From: Candidatus Hodarchaeota archaeon
Lineage (GTDB): Archaea; Asgardarchaeota; Heimdallarchaeia; Hodarchaeales; Hodarchaeaceae
Assembly: GCA_016839665.1 (NCBI GenBank)
Contig: JAEOTU010000347.1
Coordinates: 1 to 18,139, forward strand
DNA: 18,139 bases
Direction: 5' to 3'
Of the stretch, positions 7,424 to 14,712 are shown piece by piece (position 1 is the stretch's first letter; the number at the start of each line of letters is the position of its first letter). The notes beneath the pieces are model-generated. The model was not told where the DNA came from. It ran no database searches and saw nothing but the letters and a program-made list of their open reading frames with translations. The position numbers and the translations under genes are program-made.

Positions 7424-9388
7424 TTATTCCAGTTTTTTCTCAAATTCAACCCACTGTATAATTGTAAGGCCATACTTTCTTGCTTTTTCAATCTTTTTTA
7501 GTCCTGGTTTCTCCCCTACTACTAGTAGATCAAGTTTTTTAGTAAGTGGTGCCCATTCATAACCAAATTCTGTAATTATTCGTTTGATTTCATTTTTAGA
7601 CTTACCCTCGACCTTTCCAGTAACATACAATGTCTTAGTAGATACTGGTTCTTTCTCCTTTGTAGAAACTTGCGACTTTTCCTCAGAGGAAAAGAATTGA
7701 GTCAAAGAATAGGAGCTTGGTGCTTTCTTACTAATTAGTTTCTTTGGTTGATAGATGATTTCAACACCTTGCTCCAAAAGTCGATCCCCTAATGAGGGAT
7801 CTTGTAGACCCGTATGTATATAATTTGCTGTGAGATCTGAGATTCCTTCTAACCGAGTCAGTTGTTTCACAGTTGCATTTTTCAGAGTTTCATATGTATC
7901 AAAGTGTTTAACTAGTGTTTTAGCCATCCCCGTGCCGAGAGCTTCAATACCTAATCCTGCAAGAAATGTATCAAAAGCGAGTTGTTTGGTATTCTGAATG
8001 TTTTTGAAAATTTTAGAGCCATTCTTACCTAAATGTTTAACTAACACTCCTTCAGTTAGTGTTGGGCTATAAAGGTCAGAAAAATGTCGTACAAGGCCTA
8101 AATCGTACAATTTAGCAATATTTTTCGGGCCTAATCCCATGATATCTGTTGTTCTAACCCAATGTCGATTGGTTTGGATGTCACGATCTCGACAAACAGC
8201 TCCAGTACAAACTAGGTTGACTCCGTCCCGTTTTAGCTCAGATCTACAGGAAGGACAATGGGAGGGAAAAACGGGTTCTTTTGATATTTTTATGATTAGT
8301 TCGGTAATTTTGGGGATAACATCACCAGAACGGATAACCATGACCGTATCCCCTTGAGCTACTCCTAAAGACTCCAAGAATTCCGCATTGTGCAAAGTTG
8401 CTCTTCTGATTACAGCCCCCATAACCTCAACTGGTTCTAGCTCCGCAACAGGAGTAAGTATTCCAGTTCGACCGACCTGCCACGTTATGTCTTGTATGAC
8501 CGAAATGTCTCCTTGACTTGCGAATTTAAGTGCGATCATCCATTTAGGATGGTGTTCAGTTCGGCCAGCAGTAGCTCGGTGATTTGCATCATTATACTTG
8601 AAGATTAGTCCATCAATCTCAAAGTCAAGCGATTCACGTTTCTGTTCGACCCGAAGAAACAACTTTTGAATATCATGTTTAGTGGGGGATTCCATTAGCT
8701 CAAAATCAGCAGTAGAAAACCCCCAGGAGCGTAAAATTTCTCCATGAACCTCAAGAGAGGTATTCTCTTCAACCCCGAGTAATTCGAAAGCATGAAATTC
8801 TAATGATCTTTTATCTAAGAGACTTAAATCTTTTTGCTTAACCGATCCAACCGCTAAATTTCGAGGGCTGCTATAATCGGCTTCTTCAGTTGCTTTGATG
8901 CGGTTAAATTCTGAGATCCGCATGAATAGCTCTCCCCTCACATTCACTGTTGAGGTTTGCGGAATTACCTTTGGGATTGCCAAAATCTTCAACACTGGCA
9001 ATGTAGCATCGTCTCCCAAAACGCCATTCCCGCGAGTGGCGGCTTGAACTAGGCGACCTTTTTCATAAATGAGTGATAAAGAGAACCCATCAATCTTATA
9101 CCCCACGTAAAGATCTAGTCCTTGACTCCACTTAACTACCTCTTCAACAGTAGTGGCTTTTTGACACGAAAGCATAGGTGTATTGTGCGTGATCTTCCCA
9201 CCCTCGGGTGACCCTACAATGTGAAGAACGGGATTATTAGGGTCAAGTTGTCTTAATTTTTCCTCAAGTAGATCATAAGCTTCGTCAGTAATTTTCGGTT
9301 CTCCATCATAGTAGAGCTTCTTATGATATAGTATTTGGTCAGCGAGTTTGCCAATTTCCGTTAAATTCGAATTTGAATTATTAGGCAT
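7424..9388 (-). CDS. ligA: NAD+-dependent DNA ligase, LigA
   Basis: LigA seals nicks in duplex DNA with NAD+ as AMP donor. The 654-residue protein has the full bacterial domain order. Domain Ia is at 20-40 (YYDGEPKITDEAYD). The adenylation domain has the AMP-accepting lysine K98 in YKIDG, then RGE (151-153), SPRNLAVGS (174-182), DGLIFK (259-264) and ALKF (286-289). The OB fold begins QVGRTGILTPVAELEPV. A four-cysteine zinc finger (C378, C381, C394, C399) precedes helix-hairpin-helix repeats (about 413-530), and a BRCT domain occupies 583-654. Unusual points are glycine at the position two before K98, where glutamate is normal, and RGNG where RGDG is usual. Replicative ligases of most archaea are ATP-dependent, so this gene probably came from bacteria by transfer. 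Confidence 0.95.
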   Translation of the reverse strand: MPNNSNSNLTEIGKLADQILYHKKLYYDGEPKITDEAYDLLEEKLRQLDPNNPVLHIVGSPEGGKITHNTPMLSCQKATTVEEVVKWSQGLDLYVGYKIDGFSLSLIYEKGRLVQAATRGNGVLGDDATLPVLKILAIPKVIPQTSTVNVRGELFMRISEFNRIKATEEADYSSPRNLAVGSVKQKDLSLLDKRSLEFHAFELLGVEENTSLEVHGEILRSWGFSTADFELMESPTKHDIQKLFLRVEQKRESLDFEIDGLIFKYNDANHRATAGRTEHHPKWMIALKFASQGDISVIQDITWQVGRTGILTPVAELEPVEVMGAVIRRATLHNAEFLESLGVAQGDTVMVIRSGDVIPKITELIIKISKEPVFPSHCPSCRSELKRDGVNLVCTGAVCRDRDIQTNRHWVRTTDIMGLGPKNIAKLYDLGLVRHFSDLYSPTLTEGVLVKHLGKNGSKIFKNIQNTKQLAFDTFLAGLGIEALGTGMAKTLVKHFDTYETLKNATVKQLTRLEGISDLTANYIHTGLQDPSLGDRLLEQGVEIIYQPKKLISKKAPSSYSLTQFFSSEEKSQVSTKEKEPVSTKTLYVTGKVEGKSKNEIKRIITEFGYEWAPLTKKLDLLVVGEKPGLKKIEKARKYGLTIIQWVEFEKKLE

Positions 9389-9649
9389 TAGTATCTTCTC
9401 GATCTATTCAAGAACAGAAGTAATTCAACTCATTATAATGCTTTCAATGTTTTCTGGTTTTAATAGGTCAATTTTAACTTTTTTTTCAATGTTTTTAGAG
9501 TCACTATTAACAGAAAATACTAGGTATTGAAAGATTTTAAAAATTGATGATGAGAGAGACCTGAAAAGAATTCATAGGATCGTTATCAATGAAAGAAATA
9601 AATCTAATTTTGAAAATCTGTTATTTTTCCTTGTTAATGAGAGGTTCTC

Positions 9650-10567
9650 GTGCAGGACGTTAATATTTTGACTTCTATAGTTACATTTCTCGTTCCAATG
9701 GTACTTTTTGCTATTTTATTCAACTTTCCGATCTTGGTTGTTATTTTAAAGAAAAAATTTCTGACAATTACAGGAGTAATTGCTGCATCAAGTTTTGGTG
9801 TGTTTTTTTTTATAGTTCAGCCGTTCTTTTGGCTTGTACTCATAGTTTTTTTCTTTAGTTCCACATTGTTGTCAAAAGCGAGAATTAAAGATAAATCTAA
9901 CATTGTTTTAGATTTCGAGAAGGGATCAACAACACGAGACGCAATGCAAGTAATTGCCAATGGTCTAGTTCCCCTAATATTTGTTTGTGGGTATGCTTTA
10001 TTTGAAGTTCTCCCCAATCTTCTCGCATCCAATGATGTAACTCATAATCCGTCTAATATTTTTTTCATTGGTGTTTTTACTGCGTTTGCAGTTCATAATT
10101 CTGATACATGGGCTACAGAGATAGGAATACTCTCAAAGAGAAGTCCTCGCTTAATCACAAACCTAACTAAAATAGTTACCCCAGGAACTTCAGGAGGAGT
10201 AACTATAGATGGACTTTTTGCGTCATTATTGGGAGCTACATTAATATCAATCGTCTACTCACTTGCTACTCTCTTCATTTCCTCGTCACACTTTTTTAGT
10301 TTGGAATTCATTGTCATAATCGTTTCAATCGTGTTTGGTGGTTTCTTGGGGTCTATAATCGACTCTTTTGAGGGTGCAACAATCCAAGGTATCTATTATT
10401 GTAACCAATGTAATAAAGAAACAGAAAGTCATCCTCACCATCCTCGTTGTGGTAGTGAAACAATCCATCGTCGTGGTTATATGCCAATTAATAATGATTT
10501 TGTTAATTTGAGTTCGGCTTTTTTTGTAAGTGGTATGGTTTTTCTAATAGCAATCTTGTTAAATTGA
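9650..10567 (+). CDS. DUF92/TMEM19-family integral membrane protein, putative prenyl-phosphate kinase
   Basis: This multi-helix membrane protein of 305 residues belongs to the DUF92 (TIGR00297) family. Family marks include the block EKGSTTRDAMQVIANG (90-105), the NSDTWATEIG segment (150-159), PGTSGGVTIDG (178-188) and DSFEGATIQG (238-247). A C-X2-C...H...C cluster (C251, C254, H261, H263, H264, C267) near the C-terminus may bind zinc. The characterised plant member VTE6 phosphorylates phytyl phosphate to the diphosphate. The archaeal role is untested. GTG at 9650 is chosen because AGAGG lies five bases ahead of it, and the first ATG is 16 codons inside the first membrane helix. The isopentenyl phosphate kinase gene follows after 27 bp, suggesting an isoprenoid-phosphate operon. 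Confidence 0.9.
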   Translation: MQDVNILTSIVTFLVPMVLFAILFNFPILVVILKKKFLTITGVIAASSFGVFFFIVQPFFWLVLIVFFFSSTLLSKARIKDKSNIVLDFEKGSTTRDAMQVIANGLVPLIFVCGYALFEVLPNLLASNDVTHNPSNIFFIGVFTAFAVHNSDTWATEIGILSKRSPRLITNLTKIVTPGTSGGVTIDGLFASLLGATLISIVYSLATLFISSSHFFSLEFIVIIVSIVFGGFLGSIIDSFEGATIQGIYYCNQCNKETESHPHHPRCGSETIHRRGYMPINNDFVNLSSAFFVSGMVFLIAILLN

Positions 10568-10594
10568 AAAAACAACTTATGTGGAGTTGTAACA

Positions 10595-11431
10595 ATGAAT
10601 ATTGATTTAATTTTAAAAATTGGAGGCTCTTGTGTTTCCAACAAAATGTTGTTGTATAAAGCATTGAAAACGAAAGTTCCTGAAGATATTAAGGCTGCTC
10701 TTAAGATTAACCAAGGAGCAATAGATCAAATTGCAGAAGAAATAAGTTTTACTTATTCTTCTATGAAAAAAATGATCATTTTGACTGGGGTGGGGTCACC
10801 TGGTCATTTTGCTGTGTTAAAACATAACTTACACCACGGTAATGATGGAACATTCCACCAACATTTAGGGTTATTAGAAGCCCAAATCGCTGTAAATCAT
10901 TTACGACAGTCAATTCTCGAAAGTTTTTTAAAACATCAAATACCAGTTGTCCAGTTTTATGCTTCCAGTATGTATGAATCTGATAAAATGAGGATCATAA
11001 AGGCGAATACTGGAAACATTGAAAAGTTCATGGGAGTAGGAATGGTTCCAGTAATATCAGGTGACATGGTGCCTGATATTTCAATGGGGTACAGTGTATT
11101 ATCAGGAGATCAAATCCTAGCTGATCTATCGAGTAAGTTTAAGCCTAAAAGGATAGTATATGGATCAGATGTGGATGGTATCTACGACACAGACCCTAAA
11201 TTGAATCCAAATTCTCATTTAATTCCTGAAATCTCTCGAAATGAAATAGATACTAGGATTGAAGAGATTTCTGGTGGTGATGCGTCTGGCCAAATGAAAG
11301 GTAAGTTAACAGAGATTAAGAACCTATTAGAAGCAGGTTTCAAAGATATCTATCTTCTAAATTTAACGAAAAAGGGAATTTTAGCAAGTGCTTTGACCGA
11401 AGGCAATGTTCCTTTTACAAGGTTTTATTAA
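10595..11431 (+). CDS. Isopentenyl phosphate kinase
   Basis: IPK phosphorylates isopentenyl phosphate to isopentenyl diphosphate, the last step of the archaeal alternative mevalonate pathway. The 278-residue protein has the amino-acid-kinase fold. The N-terminal KIGGS holds phosphate-binding K8. GVGSPGH ends in H71, the histidine that marks IPK within the superfamily. VISGDMVPDISMGYSVLSGDQI (split here as 153-161 and 162-173) forms the substrate and nucleotide region. GSDVDGIYDTDP (190-201) is the nucleotide-site motif. The later SGGDASGQMKGK (226-237) has Gln where TGGM is more usual. The start ATG has GGAG eight bases ahead. It is codirectional with the DUF92 gene 27 bp upstream and probably cotranscribed. 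The cytosolic product feeds lipid and quinone synthesis. Confidence 0.93.
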   Translation: MNIDLILKIGGSCVSNKMLLYKALKTKVPEDIKAALKINQGAIDQIAEEISFTYSSMKKMIILTGVGSPGHFAVLKHNLHHGNDGTFHQHLGLLEAQIAVNHLRQSILESFLKHQIPVVQFYASSMYESDKMRIIKANTGNIEKFMGVGMVPVISGDMVPDISMGYSVLSGDQILADLSSKFKPKRIVYGSDVDGIYDTDPKLNPNSHLIPEISRNEIDTRIEEISGGDASGQMKGKLTEIKNLLEAGFKDIYLLNLTKKGILASALTEGNVPFTRFY

Positions 11432-11475
11432 ACGTTCGATACTCTAAGTCCGTAATACTAAGCAATGAAGGCATA

Positions 11476-12021
11476 TCAATCTGAGAAAGAGTTTATCTCA
11501 CTTCTATGTTTCAAAATTATCTCTAATTGTAGTTGCAGGTCTTCTGTAACAGTATTTGACAATATGGGTATATTGTCAAGCGTGTTAAAATCTTCGTTGG
11601 CAATAATCCCAGTTATCAAAATAGGCTTTTGTTTAAAACGTTCTTTTGTCTCATAGTAATCTGCAGTATTCTTACAAACAAATACTAAGGGGATATGAGG
11701 GAACTTTGATGGATAACTTTCGCAAAATACAACCTCTATGTCGTCAGAAATGTAATTAAGTAGAGTACGTAAATCAGCTTGATGATTAGTGTGCTGAAAC
11801 AAAACGGTTTCATATGGACTGGTTGATATGATAGTATCAGCCTTTGTTTTTCTTAAGCTTACTGAATCTTTATGTTTGGGGTCAAAGTCAAACTTATGGT
11901 GCATAAATTTGATAATTGCTACTTTATATCCTCCTGTGAAGAAAGCATCAGTTAAATTTACAGTAGTGGTTGTTTTCCCGGTGTTTCTACTGCCAACTAT
12001 CCCAATAAAATACTTGATCAT
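11476..12021 (-). CDS. MobB-like P-loop GTPase
   Basis: This 181-residue single-domain nucleotide-binding protein has a Walker A motif GSRNTGKT at residues 10-17. It is followed by the MobB-type segment KFMHHKFDFDPKHKDS (about 38-53), which matches the family pattern K-H-x-H-x-F-x-x-D-x-x-x-x-D-S. MobB proteins bind GTP and assist attachment of GMP to the molybdenum cofactor or insertion of the finished cofactor. No other molybdopterin gene is in the window, so the exact job is open, and it may be a MobB relative with another role. A TTG at 12036 could extend the protein by five residues. ATG at 12021 starts right before the first beta strand and is preferred. A small membrane protein gene lies 48 bp upstream on the same strand. 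Confidence 0.82.
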   Translation of the reverse strand: MIKYFIGIVGSRNTGKTTTTVNLTDAFFTGGYKVAIIKFMHHKFDFDPKHKDSVSLRKTKADTIISTSPYETVLFQHTNHQADLRTLLNYISDDIEVVFCESYPSKFPHIPLVFVCKNTADYYETKERFKQKPILITGIIANEDFNTLDNIPILSNTVTEDLQLQLEIILKHRSEINSFSD

Positions 12022-12069
12022 GACTCTGAGTTCCAAAACACTCGTATTAAAACCGTTGAAGAATTCTTT

Positions 12070-12441
12070 TCAAATTACATACATTAGAAGATAGATAATT
12101 GCTCCTCCAAAGGTAATTAAACCAGCTAGAGTACCACCAAGGATTCCTAGAAGAGCGGAAGCAATTATCCAAAGAATTGATATATCCCATTCATGAGGTT
12201 TATGCTTAATTATTATTCCAAGAATTAGAATTCCGCATATAATAGTCAAAATACTCCATAAAAATGCCAACTCAGCTGGAAGCAGAATTATATTTACTAA
12301 TAACATGTTATTAGGTGGTGATACATTGAATAGAGCAAGGACACCTAAGATGATCATAATAACGCCTCCAACGGCCACTATAAGTACACCTGCAATTGTA
12401 CCATATCTGTGCCACTTTGATTTATAGCTGCGCTTTGACAT
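12070..12441 (-). CDS. Small four-helix membrane protein, unknown function
   Basis: I do not recognise this short hydrophobic protein of 123 residues. A basic N-terminus (MSKRSYKSKWHR) is followed by about four membrane segments, near residues 15-38, 50-79, 87-105 and 108-122. The last two are rich in Gly and Ala. A short loop (KHKPHEW) separates the second and third segments, and its charge suggests it faces the cytoplasm. ATG at 12441 is chosen because GAGG lies nine bases upstream. An in-frame ATG at 12465 would add eight residues (MKKTRNAK). It sits 48 bp upstream of the MobB-like gene on the same strand, so the two may be cotranscribed, though nothing links their functions. Confidence 0.72.
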   Translation of the reverse strand: MSKRSYKSKWHRYGTIAGVLIVAVGGVIMIILGVLALFNVSPPNNMLLVNIILLPAELAFLWSILTIICGILILGIIIKHKPHEWDISILWIIASALLGILGGTLAGLITFGGAIIYLLMYVI

Positions 12442-12564
12442 TTTTGCGTTCCTCGTTTTTTTCATCTTCTTTTGATAGGTTAAGTATGAAGAAACTTGAT
12501 TTATGAGATTTTCTTTATATTTTAGATAATTTCAAAAAACTTCCTAGATTCTCTAATAATTACA

Positions 12565-13011
12565 ATGAACTCCAATAAAAGAAGTACGTGGGAAAATTAT
12601 TTCATGCGTATTGCCCAACAGGTAGCCACAAGATCAACATGTGATCGAAAACATATTGGCGCGGTGATTGTGCGTGATAAAACGATCCTCTCTACAGGAT
12701 ATAATGGTAGTATTAGGGGCCTCGCACATTGTGATGATGTAGGGCATATGATGGAAAATGGTCATTGTGTTAGAACAGTTCATGCAGAAGCTAACGCGAT
12801 TGCACAAGCGGCAAAAAACGGAGTGAATCTTAACCAATCAGAGATCTATATCACAGCTTCTCCCTGTTGGACATGTTTTAAATTAGTAGCGAATGCAGGA
12901 ATCATAAAAGTTGTTTATGGAGAATTCTATAGAGATGAACGTATGTTTGAAGCTGCCAAACAAGCAAATATCCAACTGAAACATCTTGAGCTGAAACCAG
13001 AGAATCCATAA
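12565..13011 (+). CDS. Deoxycytidylate (dCMP) deaminase
   Basis: This 148-residue zinc enzyme deaminates dCMP to dUMP, the precursor for thymidylate synthesis. The catalytic motif HAEANAI (H73, E75) and the second zinc motif SPCWTC (C101, C104) are intact. The extra Cys/His pattern before the active site (C56, H61, C68) is typical of dCMP deaminases rather than cytidine deaminases. Other support comes from the N-terminal WENYFM and the ATRSTCDRKHIGAVIV stretch. Length is usual for the family. The ATG is preceded by AT-rich sequence without a clear Shine-Dalgarno motif, so the mRNA may be leaderless or nearly so. It is divergent from the small membrane protein and convergent with the basic protein gene. 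Confidence 0.94.
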   Translation: MNSNKRSTWENYFMRIAQQVATRSTCDRKHIGAVIVRDKTILSTGYNGSIRGLAHCDDVGHMMENGHCVRTVHAEANAIAQAAKNGVNLNQSEIYITASPCWTCFKLVANAGIIKVVYGEFYRDERMFEAAKQANIQLKHLELKPENP

Positions 13012-13052
13012 CTTATAATTAAGAACCTGTTTCTTCCAGTAGCTACGCGTTA

Positions 13053-13088
13053 AAAAAAGGAGAGAAGAAAGAAAAATACTTCTCCTTG
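13053..13088 (-). terminator. Hairpin and T-tract terminator of the basic-protein gene
   Basis: Read on the minus strand, just past the stop at 13100, CTTCTCCTT-type sequence (complement of AAGGAGAAG) pairs with CTCC plus flanks across a short loop. The arms are 13080-13088 and 13058-13067, with a two-base bulge. A run of seven T (plus-strand A at 13053-13059) ends the structure. This is the clearest terminator in the window. It supports transcription of the minus-strand basic-protein gene. Confidence 0.68.
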
Positions 13089-13099
13089 AGTTGACTCAA

Positions 13100-13468
13100 T
13101 CAAATGTTGTACCGCTGAAAATATTGAGTTCGTGCGCGTTTTACTCGTTTTTTGCTTTCTCGACTCTTCTTAACAACAGTCCTTCTTTTCTGCCTTTTTA
13201 TCTTACTTCTTTTGGTTGAATTTGAAGATAATTTATTTGAGGGTGAGTTTTTAATGATAGATTTAGGATGTTTCTTCTTTTTCTTCTCTATTTTGGATTT
13301 TATTGAGGAATCTGATTTTTTTGAAGATTTTTCGAGTGAATCAGAGGCTTTTTGCCGCTTTTTCTTCTCCATAATCGCTTTTGTTTTCTCTTTTTCTTCC
13401 TCGAAATATTTAGTCGCTATATCAATTTCAGTGCGACCTCGTTTGTTCCTTCTTGAGTGAGCTGTCAT
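13100..13468 (-). CDS. Small highly basic Lys/Arg/Ser-rich protein, possibly nucleic-acid binding
   Basis: I do not recognise a family for this 122-residue protein. More than a third of the residues are Lys or Arg, with runs such as KKKKK near residue 63 and a C-terminal KKRVKRAR. Serine is also common, and acidic residues are confined to the first half (FEEEKEK near 22-28). It is low-complexity and probably disordered except for a possible helix at 15-45. The composition suggests binding to DNA, RNA or the ribosome, like a histone-tail or ribosomal extension, but this is inference. ATG at 13468 has AGGTG seven bases upstream, and a GTG three codons earlier is less likely. The start signal and the downstream terminator favour this strand over the Phe-rich frame opposite. 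Confidence 0.65.
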   Translation of the reverse strand: MTAHSRRNKRGRTEIDIATKYFEEEKEKTKAIMEKKKRQKASDSLEKSSKKSDSSIKSKIEKKKKKHPKSIIKNSPSNKLSSNSTKRSKIKRQKRRTVVKKSRESKKRVKRARTQYFQRYNI

Positions 13469-13897
13469 TGAAATCACCTGAAGTCAGTATCGAGACTGCA
13501 CAAATGTTATTTGTCTCGATGTGAGATCTTTGTGTGTCCCTAATCAAGAGGGGGAACGTCTCAGAGTCTATCTGTTGTTCTCCCATTCTTCAAACCATAG
13601 GAACCTGCGCTATGTTTTAACAAAGCGAGGGATGTATTATTCTATCAACGATTTGCAATTCTGAGTTTATTCAGTTTAATTTTTCACATTTCTCAAATTA
13701 TGTTTGATCTATGCTGGTTTAGTTGAAACAGCAGTGTTATATAAATGTAGACGTCAACTTGTCGTACCACATTTCTTACAGATTTTTATTCACCATCGGT
13801 ACAAAGTGATACTTCGGGTACAATAGTAATCCTTAGATTTTTAAGCTTATCCTTTTATGAATATTGTCAGAGTATTATTGTGATTTCTGGGTCACAA
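13469..13897. other. 429-bp non-coding spacer with three hairpins and a TATA-like box
   Basis: No credible protein gene fills this stretch. Its first part contains three consecutive inverted repeats: ATCGAGAC/GTCTCGAT (13489-13496 with 13513-13520, 8 bp perfect), AAGA-GGGGGAAC with GTTCTCCC-TCTT (13546-13557 with 13577-13590, 12 bp with one G-T pair and a two-base bulge), and CATAG/CTATG (13596-13600 with 13610-13614). The remainder is AT-rich and carries TATATAAAT at 13738-13746. It also has a 7-bp direct repeat GGTACAA at 13798 and 13817. I found no tRNA T-loop signature and none of the conserved RNase P or SRP RNA motifs I could recall. A structured RNA gene or a long regulatory leader is possible. 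Confidence 0.5.
13738..13746 (+). promoter_or_regulatory. TATA-like box upstream of the HAD-fold gene
   Basis: TATATAAAT matches the archaeal TATA consensus well. It would start transcription near 13768, leaving about 130 bases of leader before the ATG at 13898. The leader is longer than usual for archaea, so it could instead drive a small RNA. Confidence 0.4.
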
Positions 13898-14632
13898 ATG
13901 GTTCGTTTACATGTTATTTTCTTTAATGCTGGCGGTACAATACTTCAATTAAAAGGTACGACTTTACCCATTCTTTATTCGCAATTCATTTCACAGAAAG
14001 AAAAAAAACAGGTTTCGCCTGAGGAGGTTTATCAAGCATTCAGAAAAGCAAACTCTTGGGTACTCTCTCGAAAAAGACCAGGAGCTTTATTCACCGATTT
14101 AGATCAACGCAAGTATCAGAATGTGTTTTACGGTCAGCTTGGTATAACCAGGAGAAAACAAATTAATCGAATTGAAAAGCTGATTGCTGAGAATCTTGAA
14201 TTAGAGTTCTCCCTTGAAAAAAATACACATAGACTTCTTCGTTACTTAAAACCGAAATATAAGCTTGGAATTATCTCAAATTGGGATGACTCGTTAATAG
14301 AAATTTTGGAAAACATTGGGGTACTCGATTATTTTGACTCAATTACTCTATCTGGGGAAGTCGGTGTAAGTAAGCCTGATCTTGAAATTTTCAGATCTGC
14401 TCTCGCAGATTTTCCAACTATTAAACCAAAAGAAACAGCCTACATTGGTGACGAATATCAGAATGATATTATACCTGCTCAAATTTTGAAGATGTTTACA
14501 ATTCTATTTGATAAAGGTCCTACTGGGATGCACGGACGGCCGTTTCAAACTGATGCAAAAGGTATTAGAATCACTGAATTAACGGAATTACGTGATATTC
14601 TCAAAAAATACACTGAGTCCCCAAAGTTGTAG
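13898..14632 (+). CDS. HAD-superfamily hydrolase-like protein lacking the nucleophilic Asp
   Basis: This 244-residue protein has the haloacid dehalogenase fold with an alpha-helical C1 cap (about 16-115), similar to the REG-2/HDHD3 subgroup. Motif II is S127 in IISNWD, motif III is K159 in VSKPD, and motif IV is GDEYQND (184-190) with both acidic residues kept. Motif I reads FFNAGGTI, so the nucleophilic aspartate is asparagine (N10, codon AAT) and the second aspartate is glycine, as in many DAGGT-type members. Without the nucleophile ordinary phosphatase chemistry is unlikely, so it may be a pseudoenzyme or binding protein. ATG at 13898 is preferred. A GTG at 13880 would add six residues. 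No operon partner is evident, and the WD40 gene follows after 80 bp. Confidence 0.88.
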   Translation: MVRLHVIFFNAGGTILQLKGTTLPILYSQFISQKEKKQVSPEEVYQAFRKANSWVLSRKRPGALFTDLDQRKYQNVFYGQLGITRRKQINRIEKLIAENLELEFSLEKNTHRLLRYLKPKYKLGIISNWDDSLIEILENIGVLDYFDSITLSGEVGVSKPDLEIFRSALADFPTIKPKETAYIGDEYQNDIIPAQILKMFTILFDKGPTGMHGRPFQTDAKGIRITELTELRDILKKYTESPKL

Positions 14633-14663
14633 AGATTAAATGAAAATTATTAAAAATATGAGT

Positions 14664-14696
14664 TAATTTTTTAATAAAGAAGTTCTTTTTTTTCTT
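14664..14696 (+). terminator. T-rich tracts after the HAD-fold gene
   Basis: Two T runs (six T near 14667-14672 and eight T at 14686-14693) lie in the 80-bp gap between the HAD-fold and WD40 genes. Archaeal RNA polymerase can stop at such oligo-T tracts without a hairpin. The same AT-rich stretch could also carry the promoter of the WD40 gene. Confidence 0.35.
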
Positions 14697-14712
14697 AGGA
14701 CATTTAAATCTT

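Noticed and set aside
9540..9600. Possible C/D-box guide RNA (ATGATGA followed by CTGA)
   Set aside because: The gap between the C-like and D-like boxes is only about 8 bases, too short for a normal guide, and no convincing C' and D boxes follow.
9389..9649. Divergent spacer between ligA and the DUF92 gene searched for RNA genes and operators
   Set aside because: Apart from an ATTATAAT element near 9432 that could be a ligA TATA box, it is AT-rich without strong inverted repeats.
13152..13460. Phe/Leu/Ser-rich open frame on the plus strand opposite the basic-protein gene
   Set aside because: It is the complement of Lys codons and so looks hydrophobic by composition. It has no Shine-Dalgarno motif, while the minus-strand frame has both a start signal and a terminator.
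13469..13897. tRNA, RNase P RNA or SRP RNA in the spacer
   Set aside because: No T-loop signature, acceptor pairing, or conserved P4 or SRP helix 8 motif could be found on either strand by eye.
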